A stretch of DNA of 64,000 nucleotides, taken from Pomacea canaliculata. Taxonomy: Eukaryota; Mollusca; Gastropoda; Architaenioglossa; Ampullariidae. Shown piece by piece: positions 12,701-24,955 of the stretch. A program made the position numbers and the translations under genes. Each line of letters begins with the position of its first letter. The stretch's first letter is position 1. The stretch spans positions 13,740,486 through 13,804,485 of the forward strand of contig NC_037598.1 of assembly GCF_003073045.1 (NCBI RefSeq). Reading direction: 5' to 3'. Below the pieces are notes generated by a model, which was not told the origin of the DNA, did no database searches, and worked only from the letters and a program-made list of their open reading frames with translations.

Positions 12701-15700
12701 CTCTCAGTTTAAGTATTGTCTTTTCACTTTGTATCAGATACGTGCTTGTTCAGCCATCACAGAGAACCAGTTGAGGTGGAAGGATATGGCACCTTCTGTA
12801 GGTCAATGTTTAGGATTTATTTTATGATTTCTTGATCTTTTATCTCTCCTTTCACATTTTGTAATCAAGGCCAAAAAATGTTAATATCAACTCACTGCAT
12901 AGTGTCTTGAGTGCTGCCCTTTGGACCTGTAACAGCAGAACTTGAGGGAATTTGCGATGCAGATGTGGAAGGAATATCCTCCTCCTCTTCATCTTCATCA
13001 GATGAACCTGCATCCACAGGCTGCGGAGACCGAGGGGAGGTGCCTGCCTGTTCTGTCTTGGGCTGCTGTTTCTGGCAGATGAACTTGGGTCCTGTCCCAT
13101 TGAACAGATCTCTTCCAGCAGCTAAAATTCATAGAAAACAAATGTCATTAAACCAAACAATGTATAAAATGTAGGGCCTTACCAAAATTTCAGAATTGTT
13201 ATTCATGTTTGCAAATCTTATTTTCATGAGGTTTAGATGTGTGCTTGCTAATGAATCATGAAGAAGTAATTTTTAAAAAAACCTTTAGTCTAAAAGCGTG
13301 GCGATTATACCTTTATTATGGCCTTAGTAGCATCAGCGCGCAATGAAGGCTGGTGCCGCATCAACTCGTCCATCGCATTTCCAAGGTTACTGGCTGTATC
13401 ACCTAAACCAGGAGTTCAATAATTCATTTTTTTCAAATAATGGTCTCAGAAACATTTTTCTTGCTGTTAGCCATATTTTTTCCAGAAAACACAAAATGGA
13501 AGGGACATATAGATGGAAAAATATCAAATGGAAAGGAGGAGGGTGGGGGGGGGGGCAACAGTAAAAGCAATGGCTCTCTCAGTCTGATTTTTCCTTATTC
13601 ACTCTGGATCAGATACGTGCTTGAAAAGGCATCATGGAGAGCCATGTTGACAAGAAAAAGTAATGGCATTCCCACACATTCATTAAGTCTGTGCTAGTTC
13701 CCCGATTCTGTGCTTTAACAGTGGGAAGGGGGCAAGTTTACACAAGGGAGATGGGCTATTGCTTTTCCCAAACTGCAGATCACAATGCTAATTATTTGGG
13801 ATAACAAGACTTGCATCTTCATGAAGTTTCCAAATAGACACTAACCAAATGGATCTGCACTGCGTCGTCTCCTCATGGCAGGCAGGTAGTCTGATGACAG
13901 AAGAACCTTAAACAGGCGATCAAAGGGCTGGCAAGCCACGAAAGCTTCTAATCCTCTTGTATTTAGGCACAGTGCGCTGAACACATTGGGCAGGGAGGCC
14001 AATACTTCTCTAGTAGCTGGTACCTGAAAATTTTTTAAAATTATTTTTTGTCAGCTTTCTTTCTCTGCTTTGTAGTTGCCATTACAGTCCTTTTCTTGTG
14101 CTGGAAGTAGTCAGTTCATTCAAAACTTCTGTGCACAAATATAAGTCCTTAAGTCTACATCCATTCAGATTTAAAATAAAAGCTACACTGATGACAGTGA
14201 ATAAATAATCAGCATCCAATCCATGTTCCAACATTTTATTGCTCACAGAACCTTACATCTTTGATCAGAAGTGCATGAAGCACTACATCTGTCAGTCCTT
14301 TGTCTTGAAGAGAAGATAACAATGAAGGTTCTTGAAAGACGTAAACAGTAACAACATCTGTGGCTGCAAAGACATACATGTAATAGTCACATGGATGCAA
14401 AAGAGGACAAAATGACAGAGAAAACATTCCTCCGACTTTCATCATTCTGACAGTCTACTTGAACAACTCCTTGACTGGCAACAAGAACTTTTTTAAAAAT
14501 TTAACTTACAACGTACTTGCAAACTGAAAAAACAACCTTTTTGGATCACGAAATATTGTACTGCACCATGTCAAATAATATTAGGAGAATACTCCAAAAA
14601 ATAAAATCTATGTTCTTAATTTCGTTATGGAATTTTTATTATAGAATGATAAAATATCATGTAAACAGCTCACAAAAATGTTTTTAAGTACATACGATGA
14701 AATTTTTTTTTCAAAAGCCTAGAAGTATTTTAAAAAGAAAGTTACAGAATATCATAGGTCATTTATCAAAACCCTTTACTGTGCATCAATCGCATCAAAC
14801 TGTTGGAATAAACAAGCAATTTCAACTATTTTGATAATGACGGAAGTGCTCATTGCTAGGGATATGAGCCAATTGGTTCGCATTTTTACCTACCAAATAA
14901 TCAAAGAGCCATGAACAATTAGGTGGCCCTATGCTCCTCGAGGGGTAACAAGGAATGAACTGAACCATGAACAATTTACAGAAAGGTGACCTAGGAAACT
15001 TGAAAATAGCTTGGAACTATTTAAAGCTTAGGTCTTTCACTCATTTAGTGAGTCAAGGGTAAGAATGCTGATTTTAATGATCCACAACATGTTGGGCTTT
15101 GCACGATCTCAAACAAGAGCCATTTTTTATATCAGCACGAAGCTATGAAAGTGAGGGTGGGTGTAAAAAAGTGAAACTATTTAGCAGCAAAACAAAGATT
15201 TTTTCCAAAAAAACCACAACTGAACCTTATTTATTACATAGATTGAGGTATAAAATGTTGATGTTATTTTGAATTTGACCAGGTCACCCTAAACTATTTT
15301 CTCTGCCTGCTCTTACCTTCAATTCTAAAAGAGAACATACTGGTAATGCAAGAATCTATACCCTTCAGGAGATCAAAGGTGAACAATCAAGACCATCTAC
15401 ATGAAAATGTAAAAACATTTTTTTCACATAAGCATCAAAATCTGCATTCTTCCTCCAAGAGGTAAGTAAACAATTTACATAGTAAATTTAAACAGTCCTC
15501 TCCCCACATTCTTTTGACCAACAAGATGAAGCTATCGCTTACCTAACAAAAACAAAGAAGGCCCATAATACTCTGCATTGCTGATGATGTGTTTCAGTGA
15601 TTTGGGCAAGGATCCATCCATCACTGCAAAGCAGAAACAATGCAATAAAAGCAAAAATCTTCCTTGTCAATACTAATCACATATTTATGTATAGGAACTC

Positions 15701-18700
15701 AGGATTTGCCTGCTTAATTTTTCAGTAAAGCTGAATTTTCTTTCACAAATTCAGATTTTTAACATTTCAAAAAAATGAATTAGCATTTAACTTTGTTGCA
15801 AATGTACAATTTATTCAAAAAATGTTTTAGGGAAGTAAACAAAGCTGTAGCTTGTGTTGCAAGTAACTATTTTAATGCTTACAGTGTCTCATGCTCTCAG
15901 CAAAGGCATTGTCTGGGATGGCCTTTTTTAGAAAATTTAACATTGACTTGAGCAAAGCAGCTCGTTGTGGGAAACACTGCACACCTGTGAAAGCAAAAAA
16001 ACACTAGTCATTCATTATTTCATCATAAGCTAATAAACAAGACATATAAAAGTGGCACAGTGTACCAACTTCTCCTTTTTCTAGTACTTACTATCATTTC
16101 TTTTTATTATGTCTGTTTATCAGAATGGAAGCAAAGCGTGAGATTTGGCAGTCTTCTTTAAGTTACGCTGGTCCAATATTGCCAACTTTTAAACTTTTTT
16201 TGCCCTTTATTAAGGAAGTGTGTCAAGGCAAAAGGCAAACTGTACCATGTCATCTTTTAGAAGGTTAGAGAAAAAGAATTTACTGCAAAGTTTTATTACT
16301 TTCCCCTTAAGTAATTTAACTATCATGCCCCCTTGAAAATAAAGAGGGTAGACGAAGGGTGGCTGTGTTTGCTCAATTCAAATTATTTGTTTGGTAAGAA
16401 ATACACTGTCTTCATTTGTTACATTCAGATGTGGAGTACACACACCAGCTGTGGGAGAGAGAGAAATAGCTGAATTTGTGAAAATGTGGGATGCATGAGC
16501 TTTCAAAATCTGAGACTGAACCTGTTCTAGGCAAATCAATGGTTTCCACATAAGCATTCTCCTTCTCTTTAGCAGCTCCTGCTGATGTAGATGGGGATGA
16601 TTCTGTGCAGGTTCCTTCACTATGTACCATGTCAGTATCCATTGGGGCAGGCGGGGACTCTGGCTGCGATTCAATGTTTTGCAAACGGTTTTGCAGCTTA
16701 ATCACAAATGGCTGCTCCTTTCTACATATCCCCACCTCATGCTGCACATTTTAAAAAAAACACAACCTTCAATACATAAATATTTAATATGCAACTATTT
16801 CATTTACACTTTACAGAATAAATGAAAACTGACCAACGTGATTTAATCTCCAAGGTACCCACCACCACAAATACAAATGCAAACAAAATCCATAATTTTG
16901 CATGCTTACCTCCAAACGATTAATAAAAGTCTGAAGGCCTCCCTGTGCTTGAAATGCTGCCATGTCCAGATTTGTGATTAGATCGATCACTCGCACGGCT
17001 CTTGTCACAAACTAAACACAAAAAAATCATCAAGGTTTTAACCATTTGTTTTCACTTCAACTATAGAATTTACCTTAACCAAAAGTGAAGAATAATAATT
17101 GAATTTATAAAGTGCTTTTCCCCATGTGAAGGCGAGTTCAATGCACTGCACAAAGAAGACTATAAGACAAACCAATGGCTAACTATACAAGAAATATAAG
17201 CAGCAGCAAACAGCTGATGATAGAAAATGGGAACTAAGTGCACAGATAAAGAATAAAGAAATAAGCAAAATAGTACATGTGATTATGCAAGATATTTCTT
17301 AAAGAGATGAATTTTAGGCCATATTTGAAAGCTTTGAATGTAAACACAATTCGAAAAGGGCAGAAAATTTCAAACAGCAGGGCCTGAATAGAAAAATAGT
17401 GTCTGCTGAATTTTTCCTGTATGATGTACGGCACAGAAAGGAGAGCAATGTAAGCTGACTCATGAGACTGGCTTAGGTCAAAACAACAGTAACAAAGTGT
17501 TGTGACCCTATATTCGTTACTCATCATCAGAGATTGCTGTACTCACCGTAATATGTTCCTGACCATCAGAATACCAGTTAATAACTTTCAGCAGGGCTTC
17601 CATCATTCCACAGGCAACCAAAGCTTCCACCCCTTGAGAAATCACAGCAAAATTAATGACAGTTTACTCCGATAATCATATCCGTTTTGCCAATGCATTC
17701 TAATAACCAAACCAATTTCTAGCTCAATCTTTATGACAACTATAGATCCTATCAACCACTCAAGATTTTACTATTATTCATATATTTATATTCAACTTAT
17801 GTAACATACTGAAATTTTAGGTAAAGCTAAAACATCTAAGAACACTTTTATTATAGAAACATCACTGCAACTAAAACATAAAAAAGAAATACTTCTTACC
17901 ATTTTCATAGCTGGCAAGATGATACAGAAATGAGAAGAGTGCAGTAGCATATTGTTGAGGAAAAGGCTCCATTTCTGGATCTGGATGTACAACAGCAATA
18001 ATGTTAAATACAGTGCACCCTAAAATGAAAATTCTTAAGATAAATCTGATGGCATATTCATAGGAATAGCTTATTTGAAAGGAGTGGTATAATTGTTCAA
18101 GATGAAAAAAGACTGCCATGTCTGGCTTGAAATTCATGAGTCGCCCAAACTTTTGGTACAGTAACTTAGTATAAGGATTGGAAAGCATAGTCACCAATTT
18201 AAGAATGAAACTAGCTTTACTTGACCATGTTCCTACCTATCATGTGCTGAATACATGTCCTGACCAGCACTGGAAGGAAACCATGATATGATGAGGCACC
18301 TGTAGAGTCAATGATGTTAACCAACCTGCAATAAATCAACATTAATGTATCAATATCATAATCCGCTTTTTTAACAGTAATCAAGTCCAATGGTCTTAGC
18401 AACCTTACCCTTACTTCAGACAGAAAATCTGTCGGACACAAGAATTTGAAACAAAATGACTCATTTTGGTTTCAATGTGTTACTGTTTTAAGTTAAAGTA
18501 CTAAAATGAAGAAGCAAATTTACAAAAAAGTATGCAAGTACCTTCATTTTTGTTTGAGACTGCATTCAAAAATACACAAATACTGCTGAGATGGAATCAA
18601 ATAATGTACTCTGAGATCTGATTAAGACTGCCGAGAGCAAATTTACAATAATAATCAGGGTATTACTTTGGGTTCCTTTCAATATGAATAATCGATGTCA

Positions 18701-21700
18701 ATGTTCTCAGTGCAGCGGCCTTGATATCCTGCAGATATAAACCAAAACAGAATATTTTCACCAGCAACATTTGCGATAGAAATCTGTTTTTATGTATAAA
18801 CATTTCTGCACTATTTGATACCAACATCTTGGAGTTCATGTAGATGCACTTAGGTACCTAATGAGTGCAAATTTTCTAATAAACTTTTCCACACTGTGCA
18901 AAAGAACAGCAAAACTGAAGCACTACAATCAAACTGAGCTAAAAATGTAAAACAAAACAAAAACTACACTTTTATTTGTACTATTTGTTGCCTTACTTTG
19001 TTAAAGGTTCCTTAAGGATTATGACCAAAGAAAACAATCTCCAATAGACATGACCCTATGAATCACAAGCAGGCTGCTCTCACTTTACCATGACCCCTGC
19101 TTTAAATGTTTTGACAGTCAAGTACAATGTACAATTAAAGCACACACATACTGAATGGTACTAGCATACACATAAACTACACTGTATACTATGTTTCAGA
19201 ATAATTCACTTGTTGTGTATGTACAAGATCTTTCTTTATTTTGTGGACATCAAGTAAAATGTTTGCTGCAGGTTAATAAAAGTTAAGAACTAAGGTGCTA
19301 CTTACCACTAAACCTGGATCTGCTATTTCCACTATGTCCACAAGCTCTTCTATAAGTCCAGGGTACAAAATCATGTTCATGTTTTCCTGTATGGCATTGG
19401 CATAAACTATGGGGGGGAAAAAAAACCAAAAACAGCCAAACTGCAATTATTTTTCATCCGCTGTACCAGACATTATGACCAAAATATTACTCGTACCATA
19501 ATGGTTTAACACCAAACAAACCCTTTTCTCTAAAGGATGCCCATATCCCTCTTGATCAAGATGCGAGACTATATGATACATCCTACAAATTCAATTCTCT
19601 AATGTTATCTTTTTCAATTTACTTAATGTCTCTATTAGCTGCTTCTTGGGTTGAGGAGAATCTAGGGAGAAGACAACAGACTGCTAAGATGATACGATCC
19701 CTGCTTGCACAATAGAAACAATGACACATGGCAAAGGAAACATGTTGTCGGCTTAAATTTGAGAACACTTCTTCAAATTCTGATGCTAGTCTTCATGCCA
19801 GCTTATGACAGAGAACCTAACATGCTTGTCACAGAATTATAGATGCTATTCCTTTATAACACACTTCTTCCCATCACAAAAACCTGTTTCAAAGTGCATT
19901 ATATACACACACATATGAATATACATATGAATATACACAAAGGCTTATAAGCACACAACTTTTTCAAGTAAAAATTAAATATACCTTTACAGACACACAT
20001 ACAAAAGCTGACCTACCCAGGATTGATATGGCTTGCAATCTGGCTTGCACACACTGCACTCTTGCTTCATAGTTGGGAAACATGTGTGCAAGTCTGATGT
20101 GTGTATAAAGGAGCACCTAAGACAAAAGTACACAGGATGTGGGTAAGTGCTACCTCAGATTTTAATAAACATTAACTTATTGGTAAGTACACCTATCTTG
20201 AAGCATAAAAACACTTTGTAGCAAGCGAGTAGTCACAACCATGATGGCACTGGATATTCTTAGCTCAAGCAGTCTTAATAAAAATGAGCCACTTTAAAAA
20301 TCATAAAATAAATTTGTATTTAACAAGTACCTGCTTGTTGCGAGGAATTGAAAAAGACTCCATCAACTCCTCCATTATTTGTGTGGGCAACTTGTCTGAT
20401 TTGTCTACATTTTCAATGTGTATACTCTGAACTGCATTTGCAGAGCCCTAAACAGAAAAAAAGTGTCAAATAGTATAATTCTTTAGACTTTAAGACATCA
20501 ACATCACAAAAAGTAAAGCAGGACAAGAAGGAAATGAAATTTGGTGACTTTCTTCACACCCTCTCAAACTAAAAAAACTACTAAAGGCAGACAAGCAATT
20601 TCAAGTTTTAATGTGCTAAAAACTCTAGTACAGTTTATTGCTCTCACACAGCTAAATATATAAGCCACTGTTTAAAAAAAAAAAAAAAAAACAGGCAAGG
20701 GGGAAAAATGATAAAAAGACCTACACTATTTGTGTAGAAAACATACCTCAGCAAAGACTATGAAATAAATGTGCTAACCATGAAATTTTAATGACTCTAA
20801 ATTTGATGGGACTGATTGATCCAGCTTACTTTCTTTCCAGTTTTTTCCTCTTTGTTTTCTGCATAAAATTCGAAGTGTAGGGTGGTTGCACTGGGTGGGA
20901 AACTCTGCACATCATACAAAAAAAAAAAAATATGAGAAAGCATGTTCCCTCCCCCAGAACCCATAGTCATTCCAAAAACAACAAAAAAAGTAATTAATAG
21001 CAAACATACATGTAACTAAAAACATACCGAAGCAGGAAGGTTCTTGCAACACTCAGCCAATCCAAAGCCATTTTCTCTTCCTCCCCAGCTCTGCATAAAT
21101 AATATCATAACGCTTTTAAAGCAAAACATAAAATGCAAATCAGTTTATGGCATAAATCATGAGTCCAAACAAAAAGTAAACAAGAAATACTATAACTGGC
21201 TTTTCAAAACTATTACTTTATGGCCCACACACTACTGCTCACCTCGGCAAGATGAGTCAAGCGAACAACCAAGGCTTGCCTCTTCTCTGCATTCATACGG
21301 GTGATAAAGTTGGATCGTTTGCTGAAAACAAAACTCTCTTTTCTGTTTCTTGGTAAAAGGTTTGACATGCATTTTGATATGCTTTAAGTTAAATATATAA
21401 CTAATTTCTCAGTGAGATATTTCAAGTTGAATTGAAGAGCCAAATAACAAAAATTTGCATGTAGTACAATTTACAAAAAAAAATATAAAACAAAAAAAAA
21501 AACAAACACGGAAATAATGCTGTTTTAAATGCCTCACAAATGCATGATGCACAATAGGGCACCTCTTACAGTCTCTCTTTAAAAGAAATGCATATATATT
21601 CTTCTTGTAAATTATCTTTCTTCTGAAAGAGAAATAGGAAAAGGCATAAAAATTTTACACAAACATAAGCCAGCTATCTTTTTATTTTAAAATGGAATGG

Positions 21701-24545
21701 CCACAAGGCAATGGAGCTGAAAGAGAATAGGAAGTTTGTTTTTTCTTATAATGGATACTACCTGAAGACATAGAGAAGATTCAATACCGCCAGGACCACA
21801 GCCATGTCACATGAGGCCAGGAGGGATGTCAGGTGGTCCATAGAGCTGTAGAGGTGCCTGGAGAAGCTGTGCTCTATCAATAGTGCTGTAAACCTCAACA
21901 CTTCCAGAAGCAACTGCTTCAGCTGAAAAATTGGCAAAGGCAAAATTCTATAAAACCTGAACACACATAAACTTGTTTAGTACCTTCACTGTCATTCACT
22001 TTCTTAATGATCACTGCATTCTATTTTTCAGAGATTATAAATATTTGTTTGCTTAAAGAAAAAAGCTTATTTTTCCTTGCAAACATTATTTTAACATAAA
22101 ACACTAACATATGACAGCACTGAAGCAAAGGAAAAAACACTCATTCCTAACTAGTCAGCCTTGATAAATGGACAGATTTTGGTAAGCGGAGCAATGGGTT
22201 TTGCTAAAATGATAGGATATAAACAGTTGGTACAGGCAGGATGAAATAAAACTATGAATACCACAACAGTGCAATAAATGAATTGCCACTCTACCTCTAC
22301 AACTGTAACACTTATAGTCAAAATCCTATCATTACTTATGCAGCTAAAAAAACAAAAAAAATAGTACCTCTACATTTCCAGGCAAGTCGCATGCCATGGT
22401 CCAACTTTTTTCAGAGTCAAGAGTGCAAGCCTTCTCCAGCACTCCATCAAAAAGGTCAAGCACATCTGACCAGTGATATAGTTCACACTGAAAACATGCG
22501 ATTTAGTCAAAATGTATCAACTGTGTTTACATTCACAAAGTGCTAGAGGGTTTCAGATACTTTGACTGTTTGGGGTTTCTAGACCATGTGCCCATCAAAT
22601 GTGTACATACACAAAATTTTATCAACCAGTTCTACTAAAATTACACACGTGTACATGTGATATCTTATTCCCAATGTCAAGAAATTGCTTTGTTATGATC
22701 ATGTGTTTTATGCATTTTCATGCATATCTTGTTACTAATAACTGATACCCTGTACTGATAAAATAACAGCTCAGCTCTCATATCCGACTTATGGATAAAA
22801 ACGTCTTAGGACCATCTACCTTAACTCTTACATTTTCAGGCCATTGACACCATTTCTGATTCCCTTGGAAAAGTTTCTTACGTGATTTATACATTTGCAC
22901 CCACTGGATAACCTGGTGCATCAACTTAATCAGCATTTTTATAAGCTATTCTATATTACAGAAAAGTCTATTTCTATTACTCTACAAAATCTTTCATCGT
23001 CATATACATCCCAATTATGTCTTCTTGAAGCTCCAGGGTTTATATTCCTATATATGCAAATTTATGAACATACAATTGTGCAAACACTTGCCTGTCCATT
23101 CACTCAAACCAACATATATCAACGAATAAATACAAACCTTTCCATATGTCCATGTTTTAATATCTTTCAGAGCCTGCAGTAGGTCAGAATGTGTGCAAGC
23201 CTTTAACTTGTCAATCAATAGCTTGCAATCAGCAGGCTGAATAACAAAAGATTAAGAAAACAGTTAGATAAAAGTTTATAACATAACAAAACTGACATTT
23301 TAACAAAAATAATCACAAATAACAGAAGTGAAGTTGCCTGGTAATATACAGTTGCTGTGATGCCTTCACCCTGCTTTCATAGGCATCTAAATTCTGCCAC
23401 TGAGAAATTAATGGGATTTAAATTTGACAGGAAAATGGGTAGTTTTGTTACTGCAACAATTTGGACAAAGTAGTCTGCTACTCAACCTTGCATGCTAAAA
23501 TTCGAGACCCAAAAAAAATCAAATGGAACTCTTAAATGTTCAAGACAGACTGCATGCATTTTGCACATGTATTTTTTTGCTGAGCTTTATTACATATAAA
23601 CTTATTAATAATAAGATATTATCTTTATCTATGTTCTGTGTCAAATGCTGGTTGGCATGCCATGTGAAAAAAGTTTTATTAGTTAAATGTAAGATTTCAA
23701 ATCAAAATAAAAAGTTTATATAACATGTATATTCAAGAAATGTAAATGAATGGTCAGTTTCACTATAAGAACTTGCCAAATATTTAAACTTTTAATAAAA
23801 GAAATAATCATTTGTCATATTTCAACTCTTCTCCCCTTTTTTAAAATAAAAAGAGGGTATAAAACACCACTTTAAGCATATTACAACATGACTTCTATAT
23901 TATGCATTTGCAGCCATCACATTACTTATAATAATCTATATTATAATGCATTTCTTCTTCTAATCTTTTTTTTTTTTATTGTGGATAACAAGATTTTAAT
24001 AAAAATGATAAATCAGAAGTTTGTTTCCTGCTTCTCCACATTTTTTAGCAGACATTTCTTAACATAAATAACTAATCACTTTAACATTATAAGAAACACT
24101 ACGGGAAATATATTTCTAAAACATGGGCATTAAGGTTTTGTTGGTGGTAAGCAGCAACCTCACTTTTGCATCTTATTTTTCAAAAGTAATAAATGAAATT
24201 AATATTACCGTTTGAGAAAGGAAAACAAAGCCATGTGACACACTTCCAACCTTTCCAAAAGAGCTTATAGTTTAGACCTCTTATTCGCAATTGATTTAAA
24301 TTGTTGCAGCCCTATGCTCCTCAAGGAGTAACAAGGACTAAACTAAATCCAAAATCAATCCAGAAATCAGCTTACAGTTATATGACAAAAACCATGAATT
24401 CTTTAATATTTTCTACTATTACCTACTTTCAAAACAAAATTAATATGTTTAGCTATTTCCAATAGTGCTGTTTCAGTAAGTACTTTTAAAGGGTACTTAC
24501 CACCTCTGATGAGGATTTCTTTACTTTTGTTCTGTCAACCTTCAT
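774..24545 (-). CDS. HUWE1: HUWE1 HECT-type E3 ubiquitin ligase, N-terminal ~1,687 residues (38 exons, 3' part outside window)
   Basis: Exons in transcript order: 24501-24545, 23138-23236, 22368-22487, 21762-21922, 21243-21321, 21028-21090, 20830-20904, 20331-20447, 20017-20116, 19306-19406, 18667-18728, 18237-18325, 17900-17980, 17547-17632, 16910-17011, 16522-16741, 15883-15984, 15543-15623, 14257-14363, 13846-14023, 13311-13402, 12896-13121, 11444-11501, 10381-10557, 9346-9591, 7810-8582, 7535-7657, 7152-7225, 5667-5827, 4024-4146, 3724-3849, 3294-3425, 2891-2986, 2591-2705, 2180-2304, 1836-1973, 1161-1279, 774-861. All have AC/CT (GT-AG) borders, and phases join throughout except in exon 22, which is one base short. 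The start MKVDRTK matches vertebrate HUWE1, as do [24 protein letters not shown] and [11 protein letters not shown]. The armadillo-like DUF908 and DUF913 regions cover roughly residues 90-720, followed by an acidic stretch, then UBA and UIM. WWE, BH3 and the catalytic HECT domain lie left of the window. HUWE1 ubiquitinates MCL1, p53, MYC, histones and unassembled ribosomal proteins in nucleus and cytoplasm (known of the family). Confidence 0.97.
2395..2566. mobile_element. 172-bp nonautonomous inverted-repeat DNA element (MITE) in a HUWE1 intron
   Basis: The ends are CAGGGCTTCTGCT at 2395-2407 and its exact reverse complement AGCAGAAGCCCTG at 2554-2566, with TTATA directly flanking both sides. 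The interior holds several GGGGTCC-type repeats and a short CGCAA/TTGCG palindrome, with no coding capacity. The CAGGG start resembles hAT-like termini, but a five-base duplication would be unusual for hAT, so the superfamily is open. It sits 24 bp from the 5' splice site of the exon at 2591-2705. Confidence 0.8.
2891..2986 (-). other. HUWE1: HUWE1 exon encoding the ubiquitin-interacting motif
   Basis: A 32-codon exon containing [19 protein letters not shown]. An acidic patch followed by Ala-x-x-x-Ser is the UIM consensus, at the position of the human HUWE1 UIM just after the UBA. The next exon (2591-2705) is an acidic Glu/Gln/Asp segment ending [10 protein letters not shown]. Confidence 0.9.
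3294..3425 (-). other. HUWE1: HUWE1 exon encoding the UBA domain
   Basis: A 44-codon phase-0 exon reading [17 protein letters not shown], then an [13 protein letters not shown] stretch and HPPP. The MGF loop and the ATDYIL helix are typical of ubiquitin-associated domains, and the exon aligns with the UBA of vertebrate HUWE1 (around residue 1,320 in human, about 1,420 here). UBA domains bind ubiquitin. The preceding exon (3724-3849) is a charged linker ending HLQQ, as in vertebrates. Confidence 0.93.
4147..5666. other. HUWE1 intron, no recognised feature
   Basis: AT-rich intron between the exons at 5667-5827 and 4024-4146. Open frames on either strand are short and lack flanking splice signals or family matches. 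I see no repeat termini or RNA gene here. Confidence 0.5.
6780..7015 (+). repeat. 3' tail of a SINE/LINE-type retroposon in a HUWE1 intron
   Basis: The segment ends GAAATGTGCTGTATAAATGTGC followed by short ATT repeats, which resembles the GCGCTATATAAAT(ATT)n tail shared by many aquatic-animal SINEs and L2-like LINEs. The 5' limit is unclear and no tRNA-like head was confidently found. The rest of the intron (5828-7151) holds nothing I recognise. Confidence 0.45.
9838..10060 (+). repeat. Dispersed repeat, copy 1 (HUWE1 intron)
   Basis: This stretch resembles 14585-14785 in order: ACTCCAAAA, AAATCT.TGTT, ATAAAAT, TAAACAG, CACAAAAA.GTTTTT, ATTTTAAAAA and CAAAACCCTT. Divergence is high, with indels, so it is an old copy. 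A transposon 3' region is likely; no coding part is visible. Confidence 0.5.
10558..12895. other. HUWE1 introns around the small exon 11444-11501, no other feature seen
   Basis: Two introns flank the 58-nt exon at 11444-11501. They are AT-rich with scattered homopolymers. No other exon with family similarity or clear repeat termini was found. Confidence 0.45.
12896..13121 (-). other. HUWE1: HUWE1 exon 22 with an apparent one-base loss
   Basis: The exon opens [12 protein letters not shown], matching the family in frame 1. From the next codon the family match (KFICQK, then an acidic DEDEEEED stretch) continues in another frame. The length is 226; the phases of exons 21 and 23 call for 227. One extra base in the run at 13087-13089 (three G on the plus strand) restores everything. 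As given, translation would stop soon after entering exon 23. Splice sites are normal. An assembly undercall is the simplest explanation; a real allele is possible. Confidence 0.85.
14585..14975 (+). repeat. Dispersed repeat, copy 2, ending in a conserved 3' motif
   Basis: The first ~200 bp match copy 1 at 9838. The right end carries GCCCTATGCTCCTCGAGGGG at 14926 and then a GTAACAAGGA-type tail. The same tail occurs at 24309. The motif looks like the conserved 3' end of a retroposon family. It lies in a HUWE1 intron. Confidence 0.5.
17093..17165 (-). repeat. SINE-like 3' tail in a HUWE1 intron
   Basis: Read on the minus strand this is TGCATTGAACTCGCCTTC, then a GGGGAAAAGCAC block, TTTATAAAT and ATTATT. 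It is the AGCGCTTT...GCGCTATATAAAT type of tail, diverged. The body would extend toward 17525; no tRNA-like promoter boxes were confirmed. Confidence 0.4.
18326..24500. other. Introns of the HUWE1 5' region
   Basis: Between the exons listed for HUWE1 these introns are 140-1,260 bp, AT-rich and rich in poly-A/poly-T tracts. The only repeat I recognise is the tail motif at 24303-24347. No other coding exon or RNA gene was seen. Confidence 0.5.
24303..24347 (+). repeat. Copy of the GCCCTATGCTCCTC tail motif
   Basis: GTTGCAGCCCTATGCTCCTC followed by AAGGAGTAACAAGGACTAAA. It matches the end of the repeat at 14926-14970 and is probably a retroposon 3' end. It lies about 150 bp inside the first coding intron of HUWE1. 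Confidence 0.5.
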
Positions 24546-24699
24546 TTTGTTTTATTACTATCTGCAATACATAACAATTTTAAAACTTTCACATCATTAA
24601 TTCCAAACACAGAAATCTCAAAATGACTATTTTCAACAAAAAAAAAGTTTAGAGACCAAATAAAATCCAACACCAACATATATGAATGCTTGCACTCTC

Positions 24700-24720
24700 T
24701 CTCTCACACACACACACAGA
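24700..24720. repeat. (TC)n/(CA)n microsatellite
   Basis: Short run of CTCTCT followed by CACACACACACA just upstream of the HUWE1 first coding exon. Confidence 0.8.
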
Positions 24721-24866
24721 GAAGAAAAGGTGTGCACTATAAAATGAAATGTAAAAACAGAGCTGTGTCATGGAATTGTTTGTTTTATGAAAGCTTAATA
24801 TGTGATCCTCATAAGCAATATTTTTTAAATTTTATTTTATGAGCCAATAATGTACATATTCAAGAA

Positions 24867-24955
24867 GACGTTTCGGGGGCGATTGATGATGTCGTCACCG
24901 TCAAAGAACTCCGAAAAAAGTGATTTTTAAAGACAGAGCAGGCGGAGCAAGAGGT
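24867..24955 (+). repeat. Degraded relative of the inverted-repeat element at 33668-33901
   Basis: GACGTTTCGGGGGCGA, then GATGATGTCGTCACCGTCAA, then a GATTTTTAAAGACA block. These occur in the same order as in the left half of the element at 33678-33775, with small gaps. The terminal inverted repeats are not preserved. It lies about 320 bp upstream of the HUWE1 start codon. Confidence 0.55.
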
